Shown: positions 49,647 through 61,669, counted from the first letter of the stretch. The stretch: 64,000 nucleotides of DNA from Paramecium sonneborni (GCA_905182985.1 CAJJDN010000003.1:321163-385162); one strand, 5' to 3'. Made by a program: numbers and translations. Notes: generated from the letters alone by a model not told the origin.

Positions 49647-51189
49647 ATGTCAGATAAGCTTTAAACGTATGGTATTAAATATTAGCAAATAGAGAAGAAC
49701 AACTTGTAAATACAGATAATCGAGCTGAATTTTCATTAGGAAAATTTACTCCAATAGAATTAGAATGGGATAAACTAATGATAAATGCAACAATAAAAGT
49801 TGGAAATGTATATTTCTTACTAAATATAAATTAGGTTAATACATAGAAGTGTTTGTTAAATAATCTTAAAGGAGTAATGAAACCAGCACATTTTACTGCA
49901 ATTCTTGGTCCTTCAGGATCAGGGAAAACAACCCTGTTAAACTTTTTGTCAGGTCGTTTAATATCTGGTAATTTAGAAATATCAGGAGAACTAATGTTAA
50001 ATGGAAAAAGGATAGACGATATCGATAAATTTAATGATTAAATGGCTTATGTTATGTAAGATGATATATTGCTAGCAACATTTTCACTTAGAGGTAATTA
50101 ATAATTGTAAGTATATTAGAGGCCTTTATTTTTCAGCAAATATGCGTTTAACAATATCAGAAGAAGAAAAACATTAAAGAGTAGAAGCTTTAATTAGAGA
50201 GTTGGGTATTACAAAATGTGCAGATACAAGAGTAGGAAATACTTAAATCAGAGGTGTATCAGGAGGTGAAAGAAAAAGAGCAAGTATTGGTGTAGAATTA
50301 CTTACAAATCCAAGTTTGATATTTCTTGATGAACCTACTACTGGTTTAGATTCTTCAACTGCATTATAAGTTATTGATCTTTTAAAAAGATTAGCAAAAA
50401 ATGGTAGAACTATTGTTAGTACTATTCATTAACCATCTTCTGAAATATTTAATAATTTTGATAGACTTATGCTTTTAGTTAGAGGAAACATTATCTATTA
50501 AGGAGATGCTGAAGAAGCTATTAATTATTATGGAAATATGGGATTTTAATGTCCCAATTTTTCAAATCCTTCAGATTATTTTATGAAATTAATGAATGAA
50601 GAGGGACTTTTAGTTGAAAAAATATAAGTAGGAGAATCTGAAGATTTCGATGAAGCTAAAATTAAAGAAGAGTTTGAAGAAAGACTTAAATAATTATTAA
50701 TAATTACTATTCATCTAATATGATCAAAGAATTATAATCAAATGAAACTGCTATGATTAAAGAAAATGATTCTAAATTTCATATTGGATTTGTTTAATAA
50801 TTTGTATTAATTTACTAAAGATCATTTTTAAATGAAATTAGAAATCCTATGGATGTAAAATTAAAAATATATTAATCAATTGTTAAAGCAATAATGCTCA
50901 TGTTAGTTTATTCTGATGTAAATATTATTTTATATATTATGATAGTTAGGAAAATATAATGAAGGATTATAAAATCGTTTTGGAGCACTATTTTTCATTT
51001 GAACAGCTAATACTTTTGGTGGAATTTAAGGTGCACTTCATACATTTTCAATGGAAAGACCTTTATTTTTAAGAGAAAGAATAAATAAAACTTATAGTGT
51101 ACATTCATTCTTTTGGGCAAGATCTTTGACAGAATTTCCTTTCCAAATTATATATCCATCTCTTTGTGTTATAATTGTTTATTATGTTA
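49647..51189 (+). CDS. ABCG-subfamily half transporter, 5' part (ends at N)
   Basis: ATG 49647. The nucleotide-binding domain comes first and the TM domain second, as in the ABCG/white subfamily. Motifs: Walker [10 protein letters not shown] near 49910, signature [14 protein letters not shown] near 50252, Walker [14 protein letters not shown] near 50325, and H-loop STIHQPSSEIF. The TM part starts near 50800 ([20 protein letters not shown]). It reads [20 protein letters not shown] up to the N at 51190. Introns lie near 49670, 49809-49835 and 50095-50125. The substrate is unknown; ABCGs export lipids, sterols or small molecules. The gene continues in the next contig (51191-52837). Confidence 0.93.
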
Positions 51190-52286
51190 NAAAAGGATAG
51201 ACGATATCGATAAATTTAATGATTAAATGGCTTATGTTATGTAAGATGATATATTGCTAGCAACATTTTCACTTAGAGGTAATTAATAATTGTAAGTATA
51301 TTAGAGGCCTTTATTTTTCAGCAAATATGCGTTTAACAATATCAGAAGAAGAAAAACATTAAAGAGTAGAAGCTTTAATTAGAGAGTTGGGTATTACAAA
51401 ATGTGCAGATACAAGAGTAGGAAATACTTAAATCAGAGGTGTATCAGGAGGTGAAAGAAAAAGAGCAAGTATTGGTGTAGAATTACTTACAAATCCAAGT
51501 TTGATATTTCTTGATGAACCTACTACTGGTTTAGATTCTTCAACTGCATTATAAGTTATTGATCTTTTAAAAAGATTAGCAAAAAATGGTAGAACTATTG
51601 TTAGTACTATTCATTAACCATCTTCTGAAATATTTAATAATTTTGATAGACTTATGCTTTTAGTTAGAGGAAACATTATCTATTAAGGAGATGCTGAAGA
51701 AGCTATTAATTATTATGGAAATATGGGATTTTAATGTCCCAATTTTTCAAATCCTTCAGATTATTTTATGAAATTAATGAATGAAGAGGGACTTTTAGTT
51801 GAAAAAATATAAGTAGGAGAATCTGAAGATTTCGATGAAGCTAAAATTAAAGAAGAGTTTGAAGAAAGACTTAAATAATTATTAATAATTACTATTCATC
51901 TAATATGATCAAAGAATTATAATCAAATGAAACTGCTATGATTAAAGAAAATGATTCTAAATTTCATATTGGATTTGTTTAATAATTTGTATTAATTTAC
52001 TAAAGATCATTTTTAAATGAAATTAGAAATCCTATGGATGTAAAATTAAAAATATATTAATCAATTGTTAAAGCAATAATGCTCATGTTAGTTTATTCTG
52101 ATGTAAATATTATTTTATATATTATGATAGTTAGGAAAATATAATGAAGGATTATAAAATCGTTTTGGAGCACTATTTTTCATTTGAACAGCTAATACTT
52201 TTGGTGGAATTTAAGGTGCACTTCATACATTTTCAATGGAAAGACCTTTATTTTTAAGAGAAAGAATAAATAAAACTTATAGTGTA
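50006..52286. repeat. 1,096-bp direct repeat around a single N, copies diverge at a TA
   Basis: Bases 50006-51101 are repeated at 51191-52286 (offset 1185). The first copy goes on for 88 bp of ABCG coding sequence before the N at 51190. The second instead continues with 28 bp of unrelated AT-rich sequence and rejoins the transporter frame at [11 protein letters not shown]. The break point in both is directly after AGTGTA. Confidence 0.88.
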
Positions 52287-52837
52287 AATAAAAGTATATT
52301 AAAATTAATTAAAATACTTTATTGGATTAAGTGATATTAACGTTGGAATGTTTTTCATGTTAATATTCGTTTAATTCTTAACATATTAATATGCAGTGTC
52401 ATATGGATTATTATTATCAACAGTTATACCAAAAATAGAAGTAGCTACAGCATTAGTACCTGCTTTAGTTATACCATTTATGATATTAGGAGGGTTCTTT
52501 GTAAATTAAGATAACATTCCTTATATTTTCTATCCATTCACATATTTATCAATGTTTAAATATGGTTTCGAAGCCTCAGTCATTGTATGAATATATTCTT
52601 ATAATTTTATAGAATGAATTCGATGATGTTAATTATGAATGTATGCCAGGCAATCCATGCAAACCTATAGAAATGTTATCTATTACTCTAACAAAATGGG
52701 AATGTCGTTACATTTTAATTGGATTAGCAGTTGGAATTAGAATGTTTGCCTATTTAGCTCTTCATCTCATTTCAAGTCCTGAAAAACCTAAACTTAAATC
52801 ACCAGAATCCATGTAGATATAAAATAACAAGATTTGA
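51191..52837 (+). CDS. ABCG half transporter, 3' part (second contig, 5' truncated)
   Basis: It repeats the ABCG NBD from KRIDDID through the signature and Walker B, then carries the rest of the TM domain that the first contig lacks: [55 protein letters not shown], and an extracellular Cys loop (CMPGNPCKP) before the last TM. It ends at TGA 52835-52837. Relative to the first contig it lacks the stretch encoding [20 protein letters not shown] and what follows, so as written the protein has an internal gap. Treat this and 49647-51189 as one gene. Confidence 0.85.
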
Positions 52838-52902
52838 TTTATTTCTTCTTCACAATTTTATTTGTATTTATTAATTAAATCATACATATATAGAATGGAT
52901 AA

Positions 52903-54336
52903 TCATTCTTAATCTTCATTTTGCATATTCTCTAACTCTTATAATTCTTTTTCTAACTTTTATTTTCTCTATTAAACAAATTCAAACCAATCTTTTAAAT
53001 TTAACTTTTTATAAGTGTCTAAAAGAAATTATTCAAAAATCATTAATCCTTTAACTTTCTCAAAATACCATTCAACTCCATCTTTCTCTAATTTTCTTTT
53101 TATTATCTAAATATCATTTTTTTATATACACATTCTTATCTAGTATAATCTTCCCACATATTTTATACAAATCTACTCCATTATCTCAAACTTGGCTCTT
53201 ATTTCAATTCAATACTTTTTTTGTTTGCTAAAGGTTAATATTCTGAAATAAATGAGAAAATTGAAAACTAAAATCAATTAATTATTTACTGTAGAAGGAT
53301 TTTCTGGATATAATAAATCTTCTTTTTTAAATCCAGGTGGTAAAGGAGGATTTGTATCCATAAATTCTTTTATTTTTTAAATTTCTGGGTTATTATCCAT
53401 ATGATTCAAAAACTATTATAGAACTATAATCTTTTACTATTAATTGATTTCCTTATTATTATAGTAATTATTATTATTATTATTATTCTTACTATTCTTT
53501 TAATAATTTTTCTTCTTAAATTCTTAAGGCTTCTCTTTATTTTTCTTCTTCTATTTATCTCTATCTTTAAATTTCCTATTCTCTTTTATATTATTCATAA
53601 GTAGGCAAAACTACCATAAATTTATCCAAAAATTCTTTCATTCCTTCTTATTGATCAAAAACTGGATATTATTTTGAAATTTAAACAAATTAAATTTATT
53701 CTTATGTGTATTTATCAATAGGTTCTCTAATCATTAATGTATAAGAAAGTTGAATTATTTATTTTTTTGATGCTGTAATACTAACTGATCCTTCAAATAA
53801 AGTTTGATTTTTTATATTTTCAAGAATTATATGACCTACTCCTATTTCACTTGATCCAAAAAAACCTTTTTCAAATAAACGAACTTCTATCTTCTTATTT
53901 GCATAATCAACTCCATTCTCTAAAGGAATATCATGATCTGAATTAAATGAACAAGTTTTATCACAAATTTCAGTCTATTTGCTAACTACTCCTCTAAAAA
54001 TATTAATTTATAATACTTATTAGTATCCAAAGAAAAAAATAAGTAATATTTTTCATATTTGCAATCAAGTTTTCTAAATTTTATTCTAATAATATTAGGA
54101 GGTATTTCTTTATTTTCTATACAAATTGAAACATTTAAATTTTATTTCTCAATTTCAGGTAATAAAATCCAACTCATTTTTTATAATGGCTTTAAATATT
54201 CGAAGGCTTAACCATATTAATTTAATCTTTGTTTGCTTTCTTCATGCGGATTATAGGTTTAATTTTAACCTATAGGTATTCTCTTTGAATGTAATGCTTT
54301 TCTATAAAATTCCTTTTCTTTATTATTTGCATCCAT
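52903..54336 (-). CDS. C2-domain protein with charged coiled-coil C-terminus
   Basis: ATG 54334-54336 (MDANNKEKEFYRKALHSKRI). The first 250 residues include LQKMSWILLPEIEKQNLNVS and a C2-like beta-sandwich (SFNSDHDIPLENGVDYANKK then IEVRLFEKGFFGSSEIGVGH). A Gln/Glu-rich region follows (KYREALR..., with QQ runs written in TAA). The C-terminus is GVEWYFEKVKGLMIFEQFLL and QRKQKLEKELQELENMQNED, ending at TGA 52903-52905. Introns include one near 54030 and one of 25 nt near 53125. C2 domains bind membranes or Ca2+; conserved Ca2+-binding Asp residues were not checked. It follows the next gene with 37 bp between stop and start. Confidence 0.7.
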
Positions 54337-54373
54337 CAATTAATTAAATAATGATATTTATACTAATTTTTTA

Positions 54374-55658
54374 TCAAATTTATTTACATGATTTATATTC
54401 CTATTAATTCATTTTATGAAATTCTTCTAAGGTAATTTCCTTAATTTCCTCACATAAAAATTTACCTATAGAAGGATTTTAACCTTCAGTAAAAAATTCT
54501 CTTAACTTTTTTCCTTTTTCTAATAATTTTAGAATTTATTCAATATCCTCTTTACGCTTTTCCTTAACATTTTTTGATAAATAAGTTGCATAATTATAAT
54601 ATTCTTTATATCTTTTTAGTAAAGCTTCATATTTAACATGAACTGGCATTTAATCAATATTTTCTTCTAGATGCTTTTATGCATTCTTATCTGTCTTTAT
54701 TGTATCCAAATTTATATTACTATAATTATAATAAATTTCTACTCTTATAATTATTAAGGTTTCCTTATTATAGGTTTCGAAGTTTGAGGTATCACAATAT
54801 TTGGTTTAATTTTTTAAACTATTTAAACAAAATTCACTGTTTGATTTTATTATATCAATGTTTGTTCTGCTTTTAATACATTCATTCTATTTGTTATTCT
54901 ATATAAATATAATAAAAATATACCTTTTAACAAAAAATTAATCACCTTATGCTTATGCCTTTTGAAGTAAAACATATTAATCTTTGAATGACGCCTAAAT
55001 AAATTTCCCATACATATCATCTCTCAATTTTCCTTATTCAACGAAATCAATTAATTATTGTAATTGTTTTTATAAGGCAATTCTCAGATTTTTATAAAAA
55101 TTTAAACATTAGCTATTACCTTCAATAGATGGCTATTTCATGCAAGTATTAGCGATGAAATTTGATTCTAGTTGTATTAAATTGAATGATTTGAAATTTC
55201 CAACAATAGTATATATTTATTCTTATTCAATAATTTTTGGTGTACCTGAATTTTATTAATTCACAATTTGTTGTTATTGAATTGGTTAAGGTTAAGGTTA
55301 AGCTTACTTCTATGGTTATTATTGTTATTATTATGGGGCTTGTTATTACTGTTTTTGTTAAGAGTATTATTATTTTTCATTTTGTTCTATTTATTGCAAT
55401 TTTTGATTTATTTGCTGTTATTTTTGGTTTTGTAAACCTTATTAATTATTTTAGATTGGCATTTATGGAAATTTAATATTAGTTTCTTATTAGGCTTTTT
55501 GGTTTTAGACTTCTTAAACTTTGATAATCTAAGGATTATTACTAAAATAACATAAGATTTTACTTTTATGCAGAATTATTTTCATTTAGATCATTTTATT
55601 TAGAAACTTCTTATTCTAATTATTTGATCAATTCATCCATATCATCAATATTATCCAT
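54374..55658 (-). CDS. Poly-Gln and coiled-coil protein, 404 aa
   Basis: ATG 55656-55658 (MDNIDDMDELIKQLEQEVSK). A 22-nt intron at about 55551-55572 leads into about 100 residues very rich in Gln, with segments such as QQQQQAPQQQQQQPQKQ and QPQPQPIQQQQ. A helical part follows (LRIALQKQLQQLIDFVEQGK), then MPVHVKYEALLKRYKEYYNY and EDIEQILKLLEKGKKLREFF. Introns of 22, 25 and 23 nt give 405 codons to TGA 54374-54376. Most Gln codons are TAA or TAG. The hydrophobic 79-residue ORF on the other strand (55237-55476) is the antisense of this Gln tract. No known domain. The start is 66 bp from a divergent kinase. Confidence 0.75.
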
Positions 55659-55724
55659 ATTATTTTTTTCTTATTTACAAATTTTAATAATTTATTGAAA
55701 TATATTATTATAATTATTTTTATA
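55659..55724. promoter_or_regulatory. 66-bp divergent spacer
   Basis: Only 66 bp separate the ATGs of the poly-Gln protein (-) and the Ser/Thr kinase (+), so one short AT-rich region must serve both. No defined motif was seen. Confidence 0.5.
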
Positions 55725-56939
55725 ATGTGGCAATTTAATAACGATTCAAATCTTAAATTTACAACACTTCCTGAGATTTTAAAGAGACCTGATGCTAAAA
55801 TAAAATAAATAAGCATAGATAATAAATTATAATAGGAGGAATAAATTGAAAATACTGAGATTCGACCAAAAAAAGTACATATGAAACCAAGATTACCAGT
55901 TTTATCTAATTTATTATTGAAACCAAAGTAGACTCCTACTTCACCTAAATAAAATAATGAAGAAAATTAAGTTATAAAGAAATAAAGAATAGAGACTGTT
56001 AGATCAGTAGTTTAAATTCGATCAAATTCAAATGCACCTTAAATGGTAAAGAAAATAACAAGTGAAAAATTAGAAATAAAGGAAACAACATTAAAAGAAT
56101 TAAAACCATAAAAAAAAATAGTGACAATAGATGATTATGAAATATAGGAAGTTATTGGTTAAGGTTCATATGCTATCGTTAGAAAAGGAATTCATAAAGT
56201 TCATGGTGAAATTGTAGCAATAAAGGTTTATTCTAAAGAAAGACTTTACGATCCTTAACGTGCTAGAGCTGTAGCAAAAGAAATTCAAATTCTTCGATAA
56301 TGCAATCATAAAAATATTATTCATTTAATTAAAGTAGTAGAATCAAATAAAAATGTAAATTATAAATTTTAATATGTTTTAGATAAATTTAATTATGGAA
56401 TATGGAGGAGATTAATCATTGAAAAAAGTGAAAAAATTATCAGAATTTGAAATATAATTAGTTTTCTTTTAATTACTAAAAGCTGTCAGTTATTTACACA
56501 ATAAAAAAATAATTCATAGAGACATTAAATTGGATAACATTTTAATGAATTCATAAAAGTAAATTTAAAATAACTATAAAGAGAAATTAAACTAATTGAT
56601 TTTGGTTTTGCTACAGAAATAGATGGATTTATAAATACCACTTATGGAACTCCATCCTATATGAGTCCAGAAATACTCCCTCCAAATCCTAGATACAATG
56701 AAATGACAGATATCTGGAGTTGTGGAGTTGTACTTTATGCTTTATTGTTTAATAAGTTTCCATTTAGTGGTCATACAGAAAAAGAATTACAATTTAAAAT
56801 AAAAAAATAAGAATTGCAAATTTAATCATCTGATGAAGAGATTGTAGAAGTTTTAATTAGTAGTTTAGAAAGAAATGTTGATAAAAGGAAAACAGCAGAT
56901 TAATTATTAAAAACACTATGGATGATTTGCTTAGATTGA
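55725..56939 (+). CDS. Ser/Thr protein kinase, catalytically intact, 387 aa
   Basis: ATG 55725 (MWQFNNDSNLKFTTLPEILK). A basic N-terminal tail of about 140 residues precedes a complete kinase domain: VIGQGSYAIVRKG (Gly loop), EIVAIKVYSKERL (Lys), ENLIMEYGG-like hinge, IIHRDIKLDNILMN (catalytic loop), LIDFGFATEIDGF (DFG) and GTPSYMSPEIL (P+1). DIWSCGVVLYALLF follows. Introns of 28 nt (about 56352-56379) and 23 nt (56559-56581, ending AAG) give 388 codons to TGA 56937-56939. It looks CAMK-like, with no extra domain. Here the AAG-ending intron is decisive, because without it the catalytic loop does not join to DFG. Confidence 0.93.
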
Positions 56940-57122
56940 AATAATTTTTATTATCTGCAAGTAACTAATAATTTAGTTGTACATTTATTGAATTTTATTT
57001 ACAGAATAGAAGAAAAAATAGAAAATAATACAATTTATATATTAAATAAATTGGTAAAATAATTTAAATAGAGTTTTTCGATCAAACTATTTAGTTCATT
57101 AGATCTTTGAAATTTTAGAATG

Positions 57123-58612
57123 TCATCTAAATTATAATAAATTTGATACATGATCTTTTTTTAATAATTCCATCATTATGTCTGTGAAATATTCTTTTTC
57201 TAAAGTATATTAAATTGCTAAAGTTTCAGCAGTTATAAAATTTTTTTTATTTTTTAATAACTTAAAACTTGTATCAATTACATTTTCTTCAATTAATTCT
57301 TTTCTATCAAAGGCATACAAAATAAATTCTTAAAATGTTATTTTTCTATCCTTATCCATGTCAACCTTTTAAAAAATATTCATACAAATAAGTTTGGTAT
57401 TTTCTGAATCTTCAACAAATTCAGTATAAGAAGTTATAAGTTCTGAAATACTAAAAAATCCATCATTATCTAAATCAAGTGATCTAAAAACAGAATATAT
57501 TTCTCTTAATTTATCAGGAGGATAATTATTTATAATGAATTTAAGTAAGTAAACTTATAAAATATTTAGTTTCTTTGATTATCTTAATCTTAATAGAGTA
57601 TCTTTAATTTATTCATCTAAAAGAAAAACCTATTGTTTTTTAAACCAATTATGTTTAGTGATTTCATTAATTTTAATTCGTTTTTTAGGATTTTTTTCTA
57701 ATATTTACTATAATAAAGATATAGCTTCATCTGATATAGTATTCTAATATGAAATATTTGATGCTTATATTTCCAACTTGATTTGACTTGGCATAGTAGA
57801 TTAAAATGGAGTAAAATGATAGAGTAAATTATATAAAATTATTCCCAGAGACCAAATATCTCTTTCTTCAGAATATTCTTAATTTTCATAAAATTCTGGT
57901 GGTAAATAATGTGATTCCTCTAAAGTTGGCTTTTTTTTCATAAATAAATGAAATAAATCGTATAATTTTAAGTACTTGTCTCCAAATAAAGCAAAACATT
58001 CTAATGTTAGATGTCCATGAGTAAGTTTTTAATGATGTAAATATTCAATAACTTCAACTATTTAATTAAAGATAAATGCAATGTCTTTTTCCTCATTATA
58101 AATTTTTGAATTCAACACTACTATTTTATTGTTGTTCTCTTCAGCAACATGATATTTTTATTATTCTTCATATATTTCGAATTATTATATCAAATTTGGA
58201 TGATGCTAGGATATATTAAAATAAGTACAAGTTAATATTTGAGTAGTGATGCTACATATTTTGAATCAGAAGATTTATAACTCTTAATTATTCTGACAGT
58301 CCCAGTATTATTATGTTAAATAGTAGTAAAAGGGAAATCCTTATCCTCTCTTTGAAGCAAACTGTAATAGGAAGAAAAATTTGTATTTCTATATACTAGA
58401 AAAAAATTTATGTTTTTCAAACTATATCCTTGTTGACTCAAATCAATATTAGATTAAAATGCTGTATGTGTATTATGTCTAGAATGAGATCTCATTCCAT
58501 TTTATTAAGTTGTTTGTCTATTTGGAGTAGTTGTTTATGATTATTTTTATTTTGCTTCCTAAAGTTTTGCTTTCATTTACTATTTCATCTTTTTAGAAGA
58601 ACATGAACCCAT
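57123..58612 (-). CDS. CDPK-like EF-hand protein with degenerate kinase domain
   Basis: ATG 58610-58612. The N-terminus MGSCSSKKMKQQ is a classic myristoylation plus palmitoylation signal. The kinase-like region has HHPNLIQQFEIYEEQQKYHV, but the Gly loop is not visible. The catalytic loop is YLHHQKLTHGHLTLEC (HRD replaced by HGH) and DFG is DLF. The C-lobe is intact (YLPPEFYENQEYSEERDIWS, LGIILYNLLY). EF-hands follow: SLDLDNDGFFSISELI and KVDMDKDRKITFQEFILY, both with canonical Asp ligands. It ends at TGA 57123-57125. It is therefore a membrane-anchored calcium-sensor pseudokinase by inference. Short introns are needed near 58210-58240 and 57560. Confidence 0.85.
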
Positions 58613-58865
58613 TTTAATATCTTACTATATATATTATACTATGATTAGAATTATAAATGAATTAAGAAAACTAATTCACTGACTTGATAAATACCTAATA
58701 AAAATATCAAGATTTATTCCAAATTAAATTTATAAGAGAAATATCATTCTCGTTTATGTTAAAAAATACTACGCTTTTTAAATTTTGCTCATGAAAATAT
58801 ATTATAATAATAAATTAAGTTTACAAGTAATTAAATTTATAAAATCAAATGCACTCTAATATTAA

Positions 58866-59122
58866 TCAGTTATTATTTTATTCATTATACTGGAAGGAAT
58901 CTAATGATAATAATCTATTATTAATACTTTTTTAATATACAATTTTTTTTTTCGGTGCTTATGATAAATCAATTTAAGTTATGCAATCATTAAGTAATTT
59001 TATTTTTTACTCTCTTTGATTATTTTATTCCTCTAAATAATCTAATTCTGTAGGATATTTTTTATTAGTTAGAGACTTTGAAAACTTATTTTATTATTTT
59101 ATTTCAAAACACAATTTCTCAT
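58866..59122 (-). CDS. Small hypothetical protein, 76 aa, one AAG-ending intron
   Basis: ATG 59120-59122 (MRNCFSKSLTNKKYPTELDY). A 26-nt intron at 59085-59110 ending in AAG gives exactly 77 codons to TGA 58866-58868. It continues LEEQNNQREQKIKLLNDCIT and ends NNRLLSLDSFQYNEQNNN. MxxC at the start could be lipidated, but that is speculative. No domain was recognised. Confidence 0.55.
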
Positions 59123-59258
59123 TTTAATAAAAATTAAATACACGAAGCAAAATTGAAATTGTACTTATTATAATGACAGATTTTTTGGAAAGTATTGATC
59201 AAATGACTTTGTCAACACAAAGAATTACAACAATTTTTTAATAAAAAGATGTGTTTCA

Positions 59259-60433
59259 TCAGCAATAATTATTTTATTTGTCATCCATAAATATAGAAAA
59301 TTCACTAATATGATTTAAATCATTGACTTTAATCGATTCTTTAAGTTCAATTTCACTCTTTAGTTGAGTTTAATTTATATGAAAACTTTTAAAAGATTAA
59401 ATTAATTTCAAATAACGATTTACTTTACTAGATTAAGAAAAAGATGAATTCTTTTCAGGACTAAGTATCAATTAATTTTAAGCCTATGGTATATACCCTA
59501 GGTTTATTGTTAAATACATACCTTAGAAGTTCTCATCAGATGATTTTTTATCTTCTGATTCATTAAAAATATATTAATCAAATTTATCATTTTATAGAGA
59601 AACTAAATTATCTTCAATCTAAATTTCAGTACTGTTTTGTTCTTTATTTTTTATAATTTAACAACTTATGAAATTTGAATAATTAATAGATTTTTTTTAT
59701 TAGTATAAAATATTGTTCGTTTCTTAAAATGATTTGCCATCTAAATTAAAATTTATTTTTCTTTTTTATGGTGTTCGCTTGAGCTATTCAAAAGAGCTAC
59801 TTAAATTTTTCTTAGAAAATTCTTTTTATTATACTACTTAAATTTTTTCCTCAATCATCTATTATTGTTATTCTAAAAATTTTTATCTCAATTCAAAGCT
59901 TTAACTATCAAAAATTTGCTTTAAATTAATACAACTATTATTAAAACAAATTTAATTCAAATGTTTAGCTTTTAAATTTTACTTTTGTGAACCTTTTAAT
60001 GATGTTTGTTTATAATTTTCTTATGTGTACTATTTTAGTTTGTTTTGCAAACTGATTTATATTTTAGATTAAAGATATTCTCTTATGTTTTTAATGTATT
60101 TGAGGCTAATATTTTCAGATTTTTAATGTTATTCAGAAAACTAATCGGGTGTAACTGATTTTCTTATATAATAATCATTATGTTTATTTATTAACAAATT
60201 TTCTTTCGTTCTATCGTATTATTTAACTGATATTTTATTAAATTGTTGATTCTTTCTTTAACAGTTGCACATACAATTCTCATTTTAAGTCATCTTTTTT
60301 ATATTTGAAAATGTCTACTAAGCTTCTGATTTATAATCTGAAAATTCAGTTTTTTTTCCTCCTACTAATATTTTGATGGGACTTTAATTTTCTTTTTACT
60401 TTTGATAAATTTACAAATTAGGTAAAGTTAATT
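59259..60433 (-). CDS. Asn/Lys/Gln-rich low-complexity protein, first-contig copy (5' end cut by N)
   Basis: A reverse-strand frame open from the N at 60434 to TGA 59259-59261. One 24-25 nt intron lies at about 59500-59524. It reads KILVGGKKTEFSDYKSEAQQ, NENCMCNCQRKNQQFNKI, SKKNLSSSFEQLKRTPQKRK and SEDKKSSDENFQ, ending ISEFSIFMDDKQNNYC. No domain was found; a paired-Cys motif (CMCNC) and many Ser/Lys suggest a disordered or structural protein. The true start is in the second copy (61669). Confidence 0.65.
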
Positions 60434-61599
60434 NTTATTTTATTTGTCATCCATAAATATAGAAAATTCACTAATATGATTTAAATCATTGACTTTAATC
60501 GATTCTTTAAGTTCAATTTCACTCTTTAGTTGAGTTTAATTTATATGAAAACTTTTAAAAGATTAAATTAATTTCAAATAACGATTTACTTTACTAGATT
60601 AAGAAAAAGATGAATTCTTTTCAGGACTAAGTATCAATTAATTTTAAGCCTATGGTATATACCCTAGGTTTATTGTTAAATACATACCTTAGAAGTTCTC
60701 ATCAGATGATTTTTTATCTTCTGATTCATTAAAAATATATTAATCAAATTTATCATTTTATAGAGAAACTAAATTATCTTCAATCTAAATTTCAGTACTG
60801 TTTTGTTCTTTATTTTTTATAATTTAACAACTTATGAAATTTGAATAATTAATAGATTTTTTTTATTAGTATAAAATATTGTTCGTTTCTTAAAATGATT
60901 TGCCATCTAAATTAAAATTTATTTTTCTTTTTTATGGTGTTCGCTTGAGCTATTCAAAAGAGCTACTTAAATTTTTCTTAGAAAATTCTTTTTATTATAC
61001 TACTTAAATTTTTTCCTCAATCATCTATTATTGTTATTCTAAAAATTTTTATCTCAATTCAAAGCTTTAACTATCAAAAATTTGCTTTAAATTAATACAA
61101 CTATTATTAAAACAAATTTAATTCAAATGTTTAGCTTTTAAATTTTACTTTTGTGAACCTTTTAATGATGTTTGTTTATAATTTTCTTATGTGTACTATT
61201 TTAGTTTGTTTTGCAAACTGATTTATATTTTAGATTAAAGATATTCTCTTATGTTTTTAATGTATTTGAGGCTAATATTTTCAGATTTTTAATGTTATTC
61301 AGAAAACTAATCGGGTGTAACTGATTTTCTTATATAATAATCATTATGTTTATTTATTAACAAATTTTCTTTCGTTCTATCGTATTATTTAACTGATATT
61401 TTATTAAATTGTTGATTCTTTCTTTAACAGTTGCACATACAATTCTCATTTTAAGTCATCTTTTTTATATTTGAAAATGTCTACTAAGCTTCTGATTTAT
61501 AATCTGAAAATTCAGTTTTTTTTCCTCCTACTAATATTTTGATGGGACTTTAATTTTCTTTTTACTTTTGATAAATTTACAAATTAGGTAAAGTTAATT
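59269..61599. repeat. 1,165-bp direct repeat across a single N (assembly overlap)
   Basis: Bases 59269-60433 and 60435-61599 correspond along their length with offset 1166. The first copy abuts the N at 60434 exactly. The repeat holds most of one reverse-strand gene. This is the same pattern as at 31640. Confidence 0.92.
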
Positions 61600-61669
61600 A
61601 AGATAAAGGATTTTAAATATTATTTCCTATATTCTATAATATTTATCTTGTGTCATTATTGAATATCAT
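60435..61669 (-). CDS. Same low-complexity gene, second-contig copy (3' end cut by N)
   Basis: It carries the real start: ATG 61667-61669 (MIFNNDTRQILQNIGNNIQN), then PLSQLTLPNLQIYQKQKENQ, joining in frame to the sequence shared with 59259-60433. The last codons and the TGA are missing because the contig begins at 60435. Together the two pieces describe one protein of about 400 residues. Confidence 0.65.

Noticed and set aside
55284..55300. Three GGTTAA units resembling a telomere-like repeat
   Set aside because: Paramecium telomeres are GGGGTT/GGGTTT. Here the reverse strand encodes alternating Gln-Pro inside a long Gln-rich frame, which explains the repeat.
55237..55476. 79-residue Val/Ile-rich ORF on the forward strand
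   Set aside because: It is the antisense of the poly-Gln tract in the gene at 54374-55658. Antisense of CAA/TAA runs gives Leu/Val/Ile-rich frames.
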